From the NCBI RefSeq assembly GCF_025685625.1, contig NZ_JAGSYI010000001.1:310001-374000 (forward strand): DNA of 64,000 nucleotides, read 5' to 3'. The notes under the pieces were generated by a model that made no database searches, was not told the DNA's origin, and saw only the letters and a program-made list of their open reading frames with translations. This document shows, one piece after another, positions 9,601-19,024 of this stretch. Both the position numbers and the translations under genes were made by a program. How positions within the stretch are numbered: position 1 is the stretch's first letter; the number at the start of each line of letters is the position of its first letter. This DNA is from Acidicapsa acidisoli (lineage in GTDB: Bacteria > Acidobacteriota > Terriglobia > Terriglobales > Acidobacteriaceae).

Positions 9601-10195
9601 CCTCGGGCGAATACACATCCAGAATGCCGCCGCGCCGAGCAAACTGGCCCGGCATTTCGACCAGGTCCACCTGCGAATAACCGACGCCCGTCAGATGATC
9701 GATCAACATACCGATATCGACTTCTTCGCCGCGCTCCAGCCTGAGCGCGAGGCCGGTGTAGTAGCTGCGCGGAAAGAGCCTCATCGCGACCGCTTCGACG
9801 GGCGCGACAACGATCGACGCCGCGCCGGTCACGAACTTCCAGAGAACGGCAGCGCGCTGCTCCTGAATATCCGGATGCGGCGAGAGATTTTCGAAGGGCA
9901 AGACATCGTGCGCAGGCAGGCGCAAAACCCGCTTCGGATCAAAGGCTCCCGTAAGCTCACATCCTGCGCGGAGCGAAAGCTCCAACGCTTCGGCTGCCTT
10001 GTTATCGGGAACCACGACGATCACCGGCTCTTTGGCCGCCCGCGCAAACAGCGGAATGTACAAGGCTCGCGCCGTCGAAGTCAGTCCGGAGACACGCCTG
10101 CGCCCCGTAGCGAGGCTAAGGTGCCTGCGTACGCGATCGAATGCGGGGGAGTGCTCCAGCTCCGCGAAAATTTCGCGGACAAACGGGAGGATCAT
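6611..10195 (-). CDS. mfd: Transcription-repair coupling factor Mfd
   Basis: 1,194-residue SF2 translocase that removes stalled RNA polymerase from lesions and recruits UvrA. Seen in order: an N-terminal UvrB-like module (about 1-350); the RNA-polymerase-interacting CarD-like domain around IGDYVVHVEHGIGRYVGLK (about 520-590); helicase motif I GDVGYGKTEVAMRA (about 677); motif II DEEQRFGV (about 774); the TRG-type motifs VGHGQMSEGELE, DVLVATSIIENGLDI and QLRGRVGRS; and the C-terminal regulatory domain ending LLDAIQLEAVPA. The length and domain order are complete. It is divergent from tdh and followed on the same strand by the DUF885 gene. Confidence 0.97.
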   Translation of the reverse strand: MILPFVREIFAELEHSPAFDRVRRHLSLATGRRRVSGLTSTARALYIPLFARAAKEPVIVVVPDNKAAEALELSLRAGCELTGAFDPKRVLRLPAHDVLPFENLSPHPDIQEQRAAVLWKFVTGAASIVVAPVEAVAMRLFPRSYYTGLALRLERGEEVDIGMLIDHLTGVGYSQVDLVEMPGQFARRGGILDVYSPEADRPIRVDFFGDEIESMRKFDPETQRSSTPLDEALLLPLAEIPASEKLLGAVHARLSKQRVEDADAGEDVDSAEDTLAEIATAQGVTIFPGWEFFAAVAGADTHLLKLLPRCALFVEEPAMVRNQIERWWNKVEQRHDRSGIGSLILPEDIYLRPEILQAMLGSHPGLDLDQLGAVDVLDEDTTLGEIEFATRPTLRFHGSIPAFIEQIRNLVAQEQRILLAAPNQPEVERLATVLREYQLPYRLGSRTQHAGSENLYDETSHLAGDMRVPVIVRAQIAAGVSCPEQNFILFGANDLSDEADVTARMEPRKSKTAAFVSDFRDLTIGDYVVHVEHGIGRYVGLKEIEQDGLTVEFMVLEFAEQARLYVPLTRLDLIQKYRSTDAGPTPVLNKLGSQQWTKTRARVKKAMADMADELLKLYAEREAAKGHAFNVDNEFQLEFEEAFDFTETDDQLNAIADIKRDMESARPMDRLLCGDVGYGKTEVAMRAAFKAVQDGKQVAVLTPTTILAFQHYETFKKRFSQFPINVEMISRFRTPKEQKVILERSETGKVDILVGTHRLLSQDIKFQDLGLLIVDEEQRFGVRHKERLKQMRRAIDVLAMSATPIPRTLHMSLIGLRDMSVIETPPKDRMAIQTVVAKFDEKLVRSAIELELERGGQVYFVHNRVESIYEIAAKIHELVPAARVTVGHGQMSEGELEKVMLAFVHGQYDVLVATSIIENGLDISLANTILINRADRHGLSELYQLRGRVGRSNRRAYAYLLIPPEQELTDIARRRLAALKEFSDLGAGFKIAALDLELRGAGNMLGGEQSGHIEAVGFELYTTMLEQAVRELKGEKDEDRAATQLNLGIALRIEETYVPEENQRLRLYKKIAGAATDEVLADVRAELEDRYGPLPDHTIHLLEASRLRIACERVGVAQLDRKRDLLHLKFTDKAAVDPERLMRLVARNARKGAQFTPQGILKYPLTAMTPADPMKIMADARALLDAIQLEAVPA

Positions 10196-10370
10196 CTTGA
10201 GTCAAGTCTACCAGCCTGACACAGAAGCGTGGTGAACGCCCGGTCAAAGCTGGCAATTCGGCGCTTGCAATTCAGCACTCGCGATTCGACGAGCCCGAGC
10301 CAGTATCTTTAAAGTGAAAGGTTGGCCGCCTGATCGAGTTCCATGCTCGACGGTGGCTCGGAGGCGGTTG

Positions 10371-11405
10371 ATGAAAGCATTGGTGAAGAGCCAGGCGGCA
10401 AAAGGGCTTTGGCTCGAAGATATTCCCGAGCCGGCGATTGGTATCAACGACGTGCTGATCCGTGTGCGATACGCAGGCATCTGCGGCACAGATGTGCATA
10501 TTTTCCAGTGGGACGACTGGGCGCAGAAAACCATCAAAGTCCCGATGGCCATCGGCCACGAATTCGTCGGCGAAGTCGTGCAGGTCGGTTCCAATGTCAA
10601 TGACTTCTTTCCTGGCGACATCGTCAGCGGCGAGGGCCACGTCGTCTGCGGACGCTGCCGTAATTGCATGGCTGGCCGCCGCCATCTCTGCGCCAACACT
10701 CAGGGGGTGGGCGTCAACCGCGCCGGGGCATTCGCCGAATACATCGCGCTGCCCATGGCCAACATCTGGCGTCATCACCCCGGCATTAACCAGGAAGTCG
10801 CCGCAATCTTCGATCCCTTCGGCAATGCGGTCCACACCGCACTGTCTTTTCCGGTACTCGGCGAAGATGTCCTGATCACCGGCGCGGGCCCCATCGGCAT
10901 CATGTCCATCCCTGTCGCCCGTCATGCCGGCGCACGCCACATCGTCATCACGGACATGAATCCCTACCGCCTCGACCTCGCCCGCAAGATGGGCGCCACG
11001 CTCGCCATCAATCCGGCGGAGACTTCCCTCGCCGACGTGCAGAAGCAGCTGGGCATGCAGGAGGGCTTCGACGTGGGCCTCGAAATGTCCGGCAATCCCG
11101 CCGCGCTCAAAGACATGATCGCGAACATGTGCCACGGCGGAAAGATCGCCATCCTCGGCATCCCAGCGAAGGAAATGCCGATGGACTGGCGTCAGGTCAT
11201 CTTCAACATGATCACCATCAAGGGCATCTACGGCCGCGAAATGTATGACACCTGGTACAAGATGTCCGTAATGATCGAGTCTGGACTCGACATTTCCCCC
11301 GTCATTACGCACCGCTTCGCCTTCGAGGACTTTCAGCAGGGCTTCGACGCCATGATCTCCGGCCAGACCGGAAAAGTTGTGCTTGATCTGACCAACATTC
11401 GTTAG
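10371..11405 (+). CDS. tdh: L-threonine 3-dehydrogenase
   Basis: 344-residue zinc-dependent medium-chain dehydrogenase that oxidises L-threonine to 2-amino-3-ketobutyrate with NAD+. The ATG at 10371 follows a GGAGG site at the right distance and gives the family N-terminus MKALVKSQ; an upstream in-frame ATG is not needed. Catalytic zinc ligands C38 ([10 protein letters not shown]) and H63 (IGHEFVGE), the four-cysteine structural zinc lobe ([15 protein letters not shown]) and the Rossmann motif GAGPIGIM are present. kbl follows after 8 bp, so the pair forms the threonine-to-glycine operon. Confidence 0.95.
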   Translation: MKALVKSQAAKGLWLEDIPEPAIGINDVLIRVRYAGICGTDVHIFQWDDWAQKTIKVPMAIGHEFVGEVVQVGSNVNDFFPGDIVSGEGHVVCGRCRNCMAGRRHLCANTQGVGVNRAGAFAEYIALPMANIWRHHPGINQEVAAIFDPFGNAVHTALSFPVLGEDVLITGAGPIGIMSIPVARHAGARHIVITDMNPYRLDLARKMGATLAINPAETSLADVQKQLGMQEGFDVGLEMSGNPAALKDMIANMCHGGKIAILGIPAKEMPMDWRQVIFNMITIKGIYGREMYDTWYKMSVMIESGLDISPVITHRFAFEDFQQGFDAMISGQTGKVVLDLTNIR

Positions 11406-11413
11406 GAGACGCC

Positions 11414-12601
11414 ATGTACGGTAAGTTTGAACAGCACTTGCGCAAGAAGATCGAAGACATCGAATCCGCTGGCCTTTACAAGCGTGAGCGCGTCATCACC
11501 GGCCCGCAGCAGGCTGAAGTTACCGTCGCATCCGGCACACCAGTTCTCAATCTCTGCGCCAATAACTACCTCGGCCTCGCCAATCACCCGGCAATCGTCG
11601 CCGCCGCAAGCGAAGCACTCGACAACTGGGGCTACGGTTTGGCCAGTGTTCGATTTATCTGCGGAACCCAGTCTATCCACAAGCAGTTGGAAGAGCGTCT
11701 GAGCAGTTTCCTCGGCATGGATGACACCATCCTCTACGGCTCCTGCTTCGACGCCAACGGCGGCCTCTTCGAGACGCTGCTCGACGGCGAAGACGCCATC
11801 ATTTCCGACGAGCTCAACCACGCCAGCATCATCGACGGCATCCGCCTCTGCAAGGCCAACAAGTATCGCTATCGCAACGGCGATATGGACGACCTCGAAG
11901 CCAAGCTGAAAGAGTCCGCCAACGCCCGTCATCGGCTCATCGCCACCGACGGTGTCTTTTCGATGGACGGCTACATCGCGAAGCTCCGGCAGATCTGCGA
12001 TCTTGCCGAAAAATATGACGCGCTGGTGATGGTCGACGACTCGCACGCCGTCGGCTTCGTCGGCGAAAACGGTCGTGGCACGCCCGAGTTTTGCGGTGTC
12101 GAAGGCCGCATCGACATCCTCACCGGCACGCTCGGCAAGGCCCTCGGCGGCGCCAGCGGCGGCTACACCAGCGGACGCAAAGAAATCATCCAGCTACTCC
12201 GCCAGCGCTCGCGCCCCTATCTATTTTCGAACTCTGTCGCCCCGCCAATCGTCGCCGCGTCTCTGAAAGTGTTGGACCTCATCAGCGAATCCGCCGACCT
12301 TCGCGAACATCTGCGCGCCAATACCGAGTACTTCCGCGAAGCAATGACCCACGAAGGATTCACCATCCTGCCCGGCGAGCACCCAATCGTCCCCGTCATG
12401 TTCGGCGAAGCAACCATCGCCGCCCGCATGGCCGAAATAGTGCTCACAAAAGGGGTCTACGTCGTAGCCTTCTCGTATCCCGTCGTCCCCATGGGCAAAG
12501 CGCGTATACGCACCCAGATCTCCGCAGCGCACTCACGCCACGAGCTCGAATTCGCAGTCAAATGCTTTGCCGAGGCAAAGCGGGAACTGGCCTCGGTCTA
12601 G
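11414..12601 (+). CDS. kbl: Glycine C-acetyltransferase (2-amino-3-ketobutyrate CoA ligase)
   Basis: 395-residue PLP enzyme of the alpha-oxoamine synthase family. It cleaves 2-amino-3-ketobutyrate, the Tdh product, with CoA to glycine and acetyl-CoA. The PLP lysine is K242 in [10 protein letters not shown], and the aspartate and histidine of VDDSHAVGF, which contact the cofactor, are present. Length and N-terminus are standard. An AGGAG site precedes the ATG, and the gene is tightly coupled to tdh. KBL rather than KAS/ALAS is favoured by this pairing. Confidence 0.95.
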   Translation: MYGKFEQHLRKKIEDIESAGLYKRERVITGPQQAEVTVASGTPVLNLCANNYLGLANHPAIVAAASEALDNWGYGLASVRFICGTQSIHKQLEERLSSFLGMDDTILYGSCFDANGGLFETLLDGEDAIISDELNHASIIDGIRLCKANKYRYRNGDMDDLEAKLKESANARHRLIATDGVFSMDGYIAKLRQICDLAEKYDALVMVDDSHAVGFVGENGRGTPEFCGVEGRIDILTGTLGKALGGASGGYTSGRKEIIQLLRQRSRPYLFSNSVAPPIVAASLKVLDLISESADLREHLRANTEYFREAMTHEGFTILPGEHPIVPVMFGEATIAARMAEIVLTKGVYVVAFSYPVVPMGKARIRTQISAAHSRHELEFAVKCFAEAKRELASV

Positions 12602-12612
12602 CCCCGCTTTGC
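12575..12612. terminator. Possible hairpin between converging kbl and M20 peptidase genes
   Basis: GCAAAGCGGG at 12575-12584 can pair with CCCGCTTTGC at 12603-12612. The left arm overlaps the end of kbl. There is no clear T-tract, so termination is only likely. Confidence 0.4.
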
Positions 12613-12619
12613 TTTGCCA

Positions 12620-14083
12620 CTACTTGCCCAGCGCCTTCGTATACGCGTAGAAGAAGTCCAGCGACTTCGCGTACGAGTCCACCGGCAGCCGCTCATCCTG
12701 CCCATGCGCCCTCACATCGTTGTGTTCCAGTGCAATGGCTGAGAACCCATAGCATGGAATGCCAACGGCATTGAAGTAGACGCTGTCCGATGCGCCGGTT
12801 TCCATCTCCGGAACTACCGGCGTGCCGGGCCAAATCTGATCCACCAGCTTGCGCATCGGCACAAAAACCTCATCGAGCGGTGGTGGTGGCTCCGGTGAGT
12901 GCCCTGAAAGAAGGCCGCTCGCAATCGACCCCTTCATCACCGTCTCAACCTTCAGCCCTGGGTCCGCAAAAAGATCGATTAGCTGCTTCTTAATCTCATC
13001 CGGCGTGTGTCCCGGCAGGATGCGGCAGTTGATGTTGGCCTCGGCGGTCTGCGGCAGCGCGTTGTTGGCATGACCGCCAGCCAGCCGCGTGGCCACGCAT
13101 GTCGTATGCAAGACAGAGTTCCAACCCGCATCGGCCGACAGACGGTCGATTGCAGCCTGGTCCGGCGGCGTGGTCAGGATGGCGCGCAAATCCGACGCTG
13201 TCTGACTCGACGCAAGTTTCGTCATCTCCGTTGCATAGGCGCGAGTCACTCCGTTCAATTCAAACGGAAATTTGAATGCGGCGAGCTTGCTGAGAGCCGC
13301 AGTCAACTCATAGATTGCGTTGTCCGGTCGCGGCAACGAGCTATGCCCGCCGCGGTTCACCGCAGTCACACTGAAATCGGCATATCGCTTCTCCGTGGCC
13401 TCCACATCGGCCTCAATTGGCTTGCCGTGGTCGAGGTCGATCCCTCCCGCATCGGGATTGATTACAAATGCCGCGTCCACCAGCTCGCGATGGTTCTGCA
13501 CCAGCCAGTTTGCGCCATTGAAATCGCCACCTTCCTCATCCGCCGTCAGCGCTAAAATCAGATCCCGCTGCGGCTTGTACCCTTCCCGATGCAACCGCAG
13601 GAAAGTCTCCACCAGCGCCGCATCGGAATCTTTCATATCCTGCGTCCCACGCCCGTAGTAATACCCGTCTTTCTCGATGAACTTGAAGGGCTCGGTATGC
13701 CAGTCTTTGGGCAGCGCCTCAACTACGTCTATGTGACAGAGAAACAGCACCGGCTTTCCCGTCCCGCTGCCCGCCCCCGAACCTTTGATCCTGACCACCA
13801 GGTTCATCTTGCGAGGACTCGGCCCCAGCAGATGCACATCCTCCGCCGAAAAACCCGCATCCAGAAAGCGCTTCTGCATCGCGGTCGCCGCCGTCGTGAC
13901 GTTGCCTAGCGGCGTATCCGTCGTGTTGATCTCAATTAATTGCTTGAATATCTCAATGGCCGCGTCGCGGTCGGCCGGCGGCGTGGGAGTGATTACCTGA
14001 GCCTGCCCCAGCATCGATACAGCGGAAAGCACTGCCCAAACCATGGCAGGCATTGCAATGGTGCGAAACATGAAATTCGGCAT
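12620..14083 (-). CDS. M20-family exported metallopeptidase
   Basis: 487 residues with an N-terminal signal sequence (hydrophobic stretch about 8-25, cleavage near GQAQ). The M20 di-zinc site is complete in its first part: H117 and D119 in LFLCHIDVVEA, D149 in GRGTQDMKDSD, catalytic E183 with E184 in ADEEGGDF, and D211 in INPDAGG, with a late histidine in LEHNDVRAHGQ. An internal dimerisation lobe carries NRGGHSSLPRPDNAI. The family includes carboxypeptidases, aminoacylases and dipeptidases, so the substrate is undetermined; export suggests a role in periplasmic peptide scavenging. It converges with kbl. Confidence 0.85.
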   Translation of the reverse strand: MPNFMFRTIAMPAMVWAVLSAVSMLGQAQVITPTPPADRDAAIEIFKQLIEINTTDTPLGNVTTAATAMQKRFLDAGFSAEDVHLLGPSPRKMNLVVRIKGSGAGSGTGKPVLFLCHIDVVEALPKDWHTEPFKFIEKDGYYYGRGTQDMKDSDAALVETFLRLHREGYKPQRDLILALTADEEGGDFNGANWLVQNHRELVDAAFVINPDAGGIDLDHGKPIEADVEATEKRYADFSVTAVNRGGHSSLPRPDNAIYELTAALSKLAAFKFPFELNGVTRAYATEMTKLASSQTASDLRAILTTPPDQAAIDRLSADAGWNSVLHTTCVATRLAGGHANNALPQTAEANINCRILPGHTPDEIKKQLIDLFADPGLKVETVMKGSIASGLLSGHSPEPPPPLDEVFVPMRKLVDQIWPGTPVVPEMETGASDSVYFNAVGIPCYGFSAIALEHNDVRAHGQDERLPVDSYAKSLDFFYAYTKALGK

Positions 14084-14268
14084 GGTGCCATTCTAGTGCC
14101 ATTGCACATCGAGTGCATCGCCACAGACCAGCCGCCATGTGCAACACGCCCGCATCTCGGGTAAAGGCATTTACTTCAAACGATAATACGAATAGCCTTC
14201 CCTCGCGGGAGTTGCATTTGAAGGGTCCAAGGCCCTATCGTGTCTTCGAGTTCCCGGAGGAGCTTTCC

Positions 14269-15234
14269 ATGCGCTTTAGCTTTACGACGCCATATCTTAT
14301 GCTCGGCTGCTCTGCTCTTGCCGCAACCCTGATGTTGATCCCAGCCACTGCAAGCGCCCAACACCCGCGCCCCAAAATCACCGGCATCTCGCACATCGCC
14401 GTCTATACATCGAATCCAGACGCAACTAATCACTACTACACCGAGCAGATCGGCGCCTTTCGCGAACCTGACCCGGAAAACCGGCAGGGCGTACGCTACG
14501 GGATCAACGCCACCCAGTTCATAGAAGTCCTGCCGCTGCCTCCCAACTCAGGCGTGAATCGCCTGGACCACATCGGCTTCAACACCGATAACGCCGCGGG
14601 CCTGCGCCTGTATCTGGCCGACAAGGGCTGGAAGGTTCCGGCTCAGATCACACATCACGAAGGTGGCAGCAAATCCTTCCGCGTCAATGACCCCGAGGGC
14701 AACGTCGTCGAGTTCGTGGAGCCTCCGGCTCGCCCCACACAGTTCACAGAACCCAAACTCATCGGACATCACATCATCCACGTCGGCATGCTCATCCATT
14801 CGCGTGCAAACGAAGACAAGTTCTACCGCGAATTGCTCGGTTTTCGCCCCTACTGGTTCGGCGGCATGCAGGAAGGCAAAGTCGACTGGGTTTCGCAGCA
14901 GACCCCCGACGGCCACGACTGGCTCGAGTACATGCTCAGCAGCGGGCATCTTGATATGTCCGGCACCGGCATTCCGGCCGGCATGAGCCAACAATCCCTC
15001 GGCGTTCTCGACCACGTCTCCATCGGCGTTGTGTCCGTGCCTGACAGCTACAAGAAGCTTGCCGCCGAAAATCGCCTTCCAGCCCATGCTGATAAGGAGC
15101 CGAAGGTCGGCAGAGACGGCAAATACCAGCTCAATCTCTACGATCCCGATGGCATTCGCACGGAGCTGATGGAGTTCCACGCCGTCGAAAAACCCTGCTG
15201 CTCGCCCTTCACGGCAGAAGATCCAAAGCCGTAG
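14269..15234 (+). CDS. Secreted double-domain VOC (glyoxalase/dioxygenase-fold) protein
   Basis: About 321 residues. The ATG at 14269 is preceded by GGAGGAGC and starts a signal peptide (MRFSFTTPYLMLGCSALAA, cleavage near ASAQ); an upstream in-frame ATG is unlikely. Two vicinal-oxygen-chelate modules follow: the first from ISHIAVYTSNPDATNHYY to VVEFVEPP, the second from IIHVGMLIHSRANEDKFYR to RTELMEFH, with plausible metal ligands His and Glu in each. VOC proteins include glyoxalases, extradiol dioxygenases and resistance proteins; an exported one has no assured reaction. It is monocistronic here. Confidence 0.75.
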   Translation: MRFSFTTPYLMLGCSALAATLMLIPATASAQHPRPKITGISHIAVYTSNPDATNHYYTEQIGAFREPDPENRQGVRYGINATQFIEVLPLPPNSGVNRLDHIGFNTDNAAGLRLYLADKGWKVPAQITHHEGGSKSFRVNDPEGNVVEFVEPPARPTQFTEPKLIGHHIIHVGMLIHSRANEDKFYRELLGFRPYWFGGMQEGKVDWVSQQTPDGHDWLEYMLSSGHLDMSGTGIPAGMSQQSLGVLDHVSIGVVSVPDSYKKLAAENRLPAHADKEPKVGRDGKYQLNLYDPDGIRTELMEFHAVEKPCCSPFTAEDPKP

Positions 15235-15359
15235 AGCATCGTTTACGTCTCGGAATGGTTTCATTTACCCGCAACAAGGCTCCGTTATAAGATGACCTTC
15301 GTCGGTTCGACGCCAACCACCTCTTGGTTGAGCGTCGAAGCCGACCGGAGGTAGGACCC

Positions 15360-16583
15360 TTGCGAGTCGGCCTGTTTACGCGCGAATATCCCCCCCAGGT
15401 TTACGGTGGGGCTGGAGTCCACGTCGATTATCTGAGCCGCGAGCTGGCAAAAGAGATTGAGGTCGAGGTCCACTGCTGGGGTCCGCAAAACTCCGACGCA
15501 GCAAACCTTCACGTGCGCGGCGCGGAGCCGTGGAGCGAAATCTCCGAAGGCACCGTCGGCAAATTCAAAGGCGCTCTCGAAGCCTTCAGCCTCAACCTCA
15601 CCCAGGTCAAAGCGCTCCAGGGCATCGACATCGTCCACACGCATACCTGGTATGTCTCGATGGCTGGCTATCTCGCCAAAAAGCTCTACGGCGTCCCATT
15701 CGTGCTGACCACCCACTCTCTCGAACCGCTCCGCGCCTGGAAGGCCGAGCAACTCGGCAGCGGATACGCCATGAGTTCGTGGATGGAACAAACCGCCATT
15801 CTTGATGCCGACGCCATCGTCGCCGTCTCGCAGGGCACCAAGGTCGATATCCTGCGCGCTTACCCGCAGGTCGACCCCGCCCGCATCCACGTCATCTACA
15901 ACGGCATCGACCTCGCCGAATATCAGAAGACCGCCAACACCCAGGCGCTGATCGACTACAGCGTCGACCCGACGGTTCCGTACATCCTCTTCGTCGGCCG
16001 CATCACTCGCCAGAAAGGCGTCACCCATCTCGTCGACGCCATTCGCTACCTGCCCGAGGACACGCAGATCGTCCTCTGCGCCGGCGCACCGGACACACCC
16101 GAAATCGCCGCCGAACTCCGCGACAAAGTAGAAGCCGCACGCCAGCACCATCCCCGCATCGTCTGGATCGAAAAGATGGTCACCAAGCAGGAAGCGATCC
16201 AGCTCTATAGCAACTGCCGTGTCTTCTGCTGCCCCTCGGTCTACGAGCCCTTCGGCATCATCAATCTCGAAGCCATGGCCTGCCGCGCACCCGTAGTCGC
16301 CAGCTCCACCGGAGGCATCAAAGAAGTTGTCGTAGAGGGCGAAACCGGGCATCTCATTCCATTCGACCAGGACCCCGTCACCAGCTTCCCAATCGATCCC
16401 GAAAAGTTCGCGCGCGATCTCGCCGCCGGCATCCTCGACCTGCTCGCAGACCCCGAAAAGTGCCAGCGATTCGGCGACGCCGGAAGAAAGCGCGTTGAAA
16501 ACATCTTCAGTTGGACAGCCATCGCGCACCAGACCATCGCTCTCTACGAACAACTGATTGCGCAAATGAAATCCGCCAGCTGA
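15360..16583 (+). CDS. glgA: GT4 glycogen/maltose-1-phosphate synthase (GlgA/GlgM, actinobacterial type)
   Basis: About 407 residues. A TTG at 15360, seven bases after GGAGGT, gives the natural N-terminus LRVGLFTREYPPQVYGGAGV; an ATG at 15324 would add twelve unrelated residues. It is a GT-B fold enzyme of the GT4 type, with the acceptor/donor motif YGGAGVHV, a VGRITRQKG donor-domain start and the E-x7-E signature in YEPFGIINLEAMA. This is the actinobacterial 'glycogen synthase' group, which includes mycobacterial GlgM. GlgM makes maltose-1-phosphate from ADP-glucose and glucose-1-phosphate. Because glgE is the very next gene, I infer a GlgM role; classical GlgA activity is the alternative. 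Confidence 0.88.
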   Translation: MRVGLFTREYPPQVYGGAGVHVDYLSRELAKEIEVEVHCWGPQNSDAANLHVRGAEPWSEISEGTVGKFKGALEAFSLNLTQVKALQGIDIVHTHTWYVSMAGYLAKKLYGVPFVLTTHSLEPLRAWKAEQLGSGYAMSSWMEQTAILDADAIVAVSQGTKVDILRAYPQVDPARIHVIYNGIDLAEYQKTANTQALIDYSVDPTVPYILFVGRITRQKGVTHLVDAIRYLPEDTQIVLCAGAPDTPEIAAELRDKVEAARQHHPRIVWIEKMVTKQEAIQLYSNCRVFCCPSVYEPFGIINLEAMACRAPVVASSTGGIKEVVVEGETGHLIPFDQDPVTSFPIDPEKFARDLAAGILDLLADPEKCQRFGDAGRKRVENIFSWTAIAHQTIALYEQLIAQMKSAS

Positions 16584-16623
16584 CTCCAATACCAGGCCAG
16601 CCAACCCGGCCCTGCCAACCCAG

Positions 16624-18639
16624 ATGGGACAAAGAACGACCATGACACTGACAAGAGACGAAGGCCGCAAGCGTGTAATCATCGAAGGCATCTCCCCGGA
16701 GATCGACGGCGGCCGCTTCCCCGCCAAGCGCACCCAGGGCGATCAGGTCCGCGTCGAGGCCGATATCTTCACCGACGGACATGACTCCATCGCCGCCTCC
16801 CTGCTCGTTCATCGCGAAGGCTCCAGCGACTGGACCGAAATCCCCATGCAGCCACTCGTCAATGACCGCTGGACCACCGCATTCCGCGTCAAAGAGCTCG
16901 GCCGTTACGGCTTCAAAGTCCAGGGATGGGTCGATCACTTTGAAACTTGGCGTCGCGACCTGCTCAAGCGCATCAAGGCCGAAACCGACGCTCCCGTCGA
17001 CTACCTCATTGGCGCCGACCTGGTCGCAGCCACTGCCGGTCGCGCCCTCGGCGCCGACTCGCTCTGGCTCGGCCAGCGAGCCGCGGAACTGCGCTCCGAA
17101 AAGGAATCCAAGGAACTGCGCATCATCGCCATCGACGCTCTATTGCACGAGATGGTCCTGCGCTACCCCGACAAGCGATTCGCGACCGAATCCGATCGCG
17201 AGCTTAGCATCGTCGTCGATCCCGACCACGCCCGCTTCAGCGCCTGGTACGAATTCTTTCCCCGCTCGACTTCACCCGAACCCGACAAACACGGCACATT
17301 TGCCGACTGCGAAAAGCGCCTACCATACGTCGCCGATATGGGTTTCAACGTCGTCTACCTCCCGCCCATCCACCCCATCGGACGCATGTTCCGCAAAGGC
17401 CCCAACAACAATCCCCAGTCGCAGCCCGGCGATGAAGGCAGCCCGTGGGCCATCGGCTCCCTCGAAGGCGGCCACAAATCCATCCTTCCCGCTCTCGGAA
17501 CCATCGAAGGCTTCCGCAGCTTCGTCCAGAAAGCGAAAGATCTCAACCTCTTCGTCGCCATGGATATCGCCTTCCAGTCTGCTCCGGACCACCCATACGT
17601 CAAAGAGCACGAAAATTGGTTCAAAAAGCGCCCCGACGGCACCATCCAGTACGCCGAAAACCCTCCCAAGAAATACCAGGACATTTACCCCTTCGACTTT
17701 GAAAGCGAAGACTGGGAAGGCATGTGGGAAGAGCTGAAATCCGTCTTCCTGTACTGGGTCGATCAGGGCGTCACCGTCTTCCGCGTGGACAACCCGCACA
17801 CCAAGGCCTTCCCTTTCTGGGAGTGGTGCATCACAGCGATCAAGTGCGACCACCCCGAAGTTCTTTTCCTCGCCGAAGCCTTCACTCGCCCCAAGATTAT
17901 GTACCGTCTGGCCAAGCTCGGCTTCAGCCAGTCCTATACGTACTTCCCCTGGCGCAACGCCAAGTACGAAATCACCACATATCTCAGCGAACTGTCCCAG
18001 ACGCCGGTGCGCGAGTTTTTCCGCCCCAACCAGTGGCCCAACACCCCGGACATCCTCACCGAATACCTCCAGATCGGCGGGCGGCCGGCATTCATGATTC
18101 GTCTGCTGCTCGCAGCAACCCTCGGCTCCAACTACGGCGTCTACGGCCCGGCCTTTGAACTGCTAGAACACGTCCCCATCCGCCACGGCAGTGAAGAATA
18201 CCTCAACTCCGAAAAATACGAAATCCGCCACTGGGATCTGGACCGGAGCGACAGTCTTCGCGCCCTGATGACTACCGTCAACGACATCCGTAACAACAAT
18301 CTCGCGCTGCAATCCGACTGGTCGCTCCAATTCCATCTCACGGACAACGACCAGATCATCTGCTACAGCAAGGAATCCGAAGACCGCTCCAACCTGATCC
18401 TTGTCGTCGTCAACCTCGACCCGCACCACACGCAGTCCGCCTTTCTAAGGCTACCCCTCGACCAGTTGGCCATCCCGCAAGACCGCGCATTCGAAGCCGA
18501 AGACCTGCTGACCGGCGCGCGCTACCTCTGGTACGGGCCGCGCAACTACGTCGAACTGAGCCCGGAACGCATACCGGGCCACATCCTCAAAATCCACCGC
18601 CAGCTAAAGGTCGAATCCGACTTTGAGTATTTTCTGTAA
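16624..18639 (+). CDS. glgE: Alpha-1,4-glucan:maltose-1-phosphate maltosyltransferase GlgE
   Basis: 671-residue GH13_3 enzyme that extends alpha-1,4-glucans by transferring maltosyl units from maltose-1-phosphate. An N-terminal beta-sandwich/insert region precedes the catalytic barrel, which begins near FSAWYEFFPRS. The nucleophile aspartate lies in VFRVDNPHTK and the acid/base glutamate in LFLAEAFTRPK, both with the GlgE-specific surroundings; LPPIHPIGRMFRKGPNN is the usual substrate-binding segment. Length matches mycobacterial and streptomycete GlgE (about 670-700). The start could be 16624 or the in-frame ATG at 16642. It is 40 bp downstream of the GlgA/GlgM-type gene. Confidence 0.95.
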   Translation: MGQRTTMTLTRDEGRKRVIIEGISPEIDGGRFPAKRTQGDQVRVEADIFTDGHDSIAASLLVHREGSSDWTEIPMQPLVNDRWTTAFRVKELGRYGFKVQGWVDHFETWRRDLLKRIKAETDAPVDYLIGADLVAATAGRALGADSLWLGQRAAELRSEKESKELRIIAIDALLHEMVLRYPDKRFATESDRELSIVVDPDHARFSAWYEFFPRSTSPEPDKHGTFADCEKRLPYVADMGFNVVYLPPIHPIGRMFRKGPNNNPQSQPGDEGSPWAIGSLEGGHKSILPALGTIEGFRSFVQKAKDLNLFVAMDIAFQSAPDHPYVKEHENWFKKRPDGTIQYAENPPKKYQDIYPFDFESEDWEGMWEELKSVFLYWVDQGVTVFRVDNPHTKAFPFWEWCITAIKCDHPEVLFLAEAFTRPKIMYRLAKLGFSQSYTYFPWRNAKYEITTYLSELSQTPVREFFRPNQWPNTPDILTEYLQIGGRPAFMIRLLLAATLGSNYGVYGPAFELLEHVPIRHGSEEYLNSEKYEIRHWDLDRSDSLRALMTTVNDIRNNNLALQSDWSLQFHLTDNDQIICYSKESEDRSNLILVVVNLDPHHTQSAFLRLPLDQLAIPQDRAFEAEDLLTGARYLWYGPRNYVELSPERIPGHILKIHRQLKVESDFEYFL

Positions 18640-18657
18640 TCCGAAAGAGTGGAACTC

Positions 18658-19014
18658 ATGATCTTCGGCTCTCACGTGATCGTGTACAGCAAGGATGCCG
18701 AGGCAGATCGCGCCTTTTTCCGTGATGTCCTCGGCTTTCCGTCCGTCGACGCGGGCCATGGATGGCTGATCTTCGCCCTGCCTCCATCCGAATTGGCAGT
18801 CCATCCTTCCGAAGAGAGCGGTAAGCAGGAGCTTTATCTGATGTGCGAAGATCTCAAAGCCGAAATCGCCACACTCCGCGAAAAGGGCGTCTACTGTTCC
18901 GAAGTCCACGAAGAACGCTGGGGCTCAGTCACCAAAATTCCGCTTCCTGGTGGAGGCGTAGTCGGCCTCTACCAGCCAAAGCAGCCAACAGCGCTATCCC
19001 CTACGCCTGCATAG
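18658..19014 (+). CDS. Single-domain VOC (glyoxalase-like) protein
   Basis: 118-residue cytosolic VOC-fold protein. The half-module pattern is clear: an N-terminal strand MIFGSHVIVYSKDAEADRAF, the FFRDVLGFP turn, and a C-terminal GGGVVGLYQPK strand. Several positions that usually bind metal are not obvious, so it may be a binding rather than catalytic member (bleomycin-resistance-like). The ATG at 18658 is preferred; an in-frame GTG at 18649 would add three residues. It starts 18 bp after glgE on the same strand but has no evident functional link to it. Confidence 0.7.
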   Translation: MIFGSHVIVYSKDAEADRAFFRDVLGFPSVDAGHGWLIFALPPSELAVHPSEESGKQELYLMCEDLKAEIATLREKGVYCSEVHEERWGSVTKIPLPGGGVVGLYQPKQPTALSPTPA

Positions 19015-19024
19015 ACCGCATACT

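Noticed and set aside
15285-16733. Long open frame (482 codons) on the minus strand
   Set aside because: It is antisense to the GlgA/GlgM-type gene, has no ribosome-binding site or family motif, and its composition mirrors the codon bias of the real gene.
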